Below are positions 12,751 to 13,362 of a DNA stretch of 13,362 bases, in pieces. The translations under genes were made by a program, and so were the position numbers. The first letter of the stretch is position 1. Every line of letters starts with the position of its first letter. The notes under the pieces were generated by a model. The model made no database searches and was not told where the DNA came from. It worked only from the letters and a program-made list of their open reading frames with translations. Source of the DNA: QWOP01 sp003669605 (GTDB lineage Bacteria; Planctomycetota; Planctomycetia; Pirellulales; UBA1268); assembly GCA_947481985.1 (NCBI GenBank), contig CANKIK010000126.1, forward strand, positions 1 to 13,362. The letters are read 5' to 3'.

Positions 12751-13362
12751 ATGCGATGTTTTATCCGGGGTGTGATTGCGCTACTCACCCTCAGCGTCGC
12801 ACTTCCGGCCCATCACTGCTCGGCGGAGGTGGTTTATCTCGCGCTTGGAGATTCGCTGACCTTCGGCATCAATGCGGCGGTCGGCCAGGATCCCAGCACC
12901 CCGCCGTCGGCTGGTGACCGGGGTTTCGTGGCGGATTTCGCGGATCGACTCATCGCCTCTCATGGAGGAGTCCGCCCCAGAGTCGACAATCTGGCGGTGT
13001 ACGCGGAAACGGCAGGCAGTCTGGTGACCGGCACGCCGCCAGTCGGCTGGACGATACGCAACGCCGCCATTAACTCCGCCTATACAAGTCCCTCTGACAC
13101 GCAGTTTGGTCTGATGCAGGCGCATATCGCTGCCATCCACACGGCTGGCGACACGGTCGGCTACGTATCCTTTATGGTCGGAGTGAACGACATTTTTTAT
13201 GTCACAGCCACCACAGCCTTCCTCAACGGTACCCCTACCGAGCAGCAGCAGTTGATTGCCGACACGATTGCCAGTGTGCAGAACAACTATCTGACGGTCC
13301 TGGCAACGCTCACCTCCCTGGCGCCGGAGGCCCAAATTATCCTGCCGACCTACTACAACCCA
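12751..13362 (+). CDS. Exported SGNH/GDSL-type hydrolase, C-terminus cut by window edge
   Basis: The visible part is 204 residues from ATG 12751, with AGAGGA about 8 nt upstream. Residues 1-25 are a signal peptide (CFIRGVIALLTLSVALPA core, end near CSA). Block I of the SGNH fold is LALGDSLTFG (30-39), with S35 the expected nucleophile. N80 and G89 suit the block II area. Block III is GVNDIF (144-149) with the oxyanion Asn146. The catalytic Asp-His block V lies beyond the window. Family members are esterases, lipases or carbohydrate deacetylases, and the substrate cannot be read here. An additional C-terminal sorting signal is possible but unseen. It is divergent from the membrane zinc-knuckle gene, with a 299-nt gap between starts. 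Confidence 0.85.
   Translation, partial: MRCFIRGVIALLTLSVALPAHHCSAEVVYLALGDSLTFGINAAVGQDPSTPPSAGDRGFVADFADRLIASHGGVRPRVDNLAVYAETAGSLVTGTPPVGWTIRNAAINSAYTSPSDTQFGLMQAHIAAIHTAGDTVGYVSFMVGVNDIFYVTATTAFLNGTPTEQQQLIADTIASVQNNYLTVLATLTSLAPEAQIILPTYYNP

Overview
The window is high-GC bacterial chromosomal DNA. It most likely comes from a planctomycete. The clue is a large secreted beta-helix protein ending in a P-E-I-D-P variant of the PEP-CTERM sorting signal. A multi-spanning glycosyltransferase-like TPR protein, many exported enzymes and several large non-coding gaps fit the same lineage. This assignment comes from recognising families by eye, not from a search. No rRNA, tRNA, CRISPR array, transposase or phage gene was seen.

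Layout, left to right: (1) The 5' end of a leftward HtrA/DegP-like protease gene (1-311), cut by the window edge. (2) About 1.4 kb without a credible gene (312-1703). It holds a 12-bp tandem repeat, a run of adjacent hairpins around 1150-1267 and two palindromes close to the next gene. (3) A rightward pair 54 nt apart: a Ser/Thr/Gly-rich PEP-CTERM protein with autotransporter-type beta-strand repeats (1704-3764), then a membrane protein with a TMTC/GT-C-like core and C-terminal TPRs (3819-6110). (4) A rightward exported metallo-beta-lactamase-fold hydrolase (6301-7356), convergent with a leftward exported DNase I-like phosphodiesterase (7400-8368). A GC-rich hairpin lies between their stops. 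(5) A leftward HEAT-repeat protein (8552-9070), divergent from a rightward OPT-family transporter (9221-11191). The 150-nt gap carries a promoter candidate, an inverted repeat on its -35 and a leader that could fold over the ribosome binding site. (6) Five 20-bp tandem repeats (11221-11320). (7) A leftward membrane, coiled-coil and zinc-knuckle protein of unknown function (11351-12451), divergent from a rightward exported SGNH/GDSL hydrolase (12751 onward) cut by the right edge.

Most products act at or beyond the cytoplasmic membrane. The most interesting relationship is region 3. A secreted Ser/Thr-rich beta-strand protein is followed at once by a protein resembling the eukaryotic TMTC O-mannosyltransferases, whose known substrates are beta-sandwich adhesins. 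A dedicated adhesin-glycosylation pair is a testable inference. Long open frames antisense to the TPR and OPT genes were judged to be composition artefacts.
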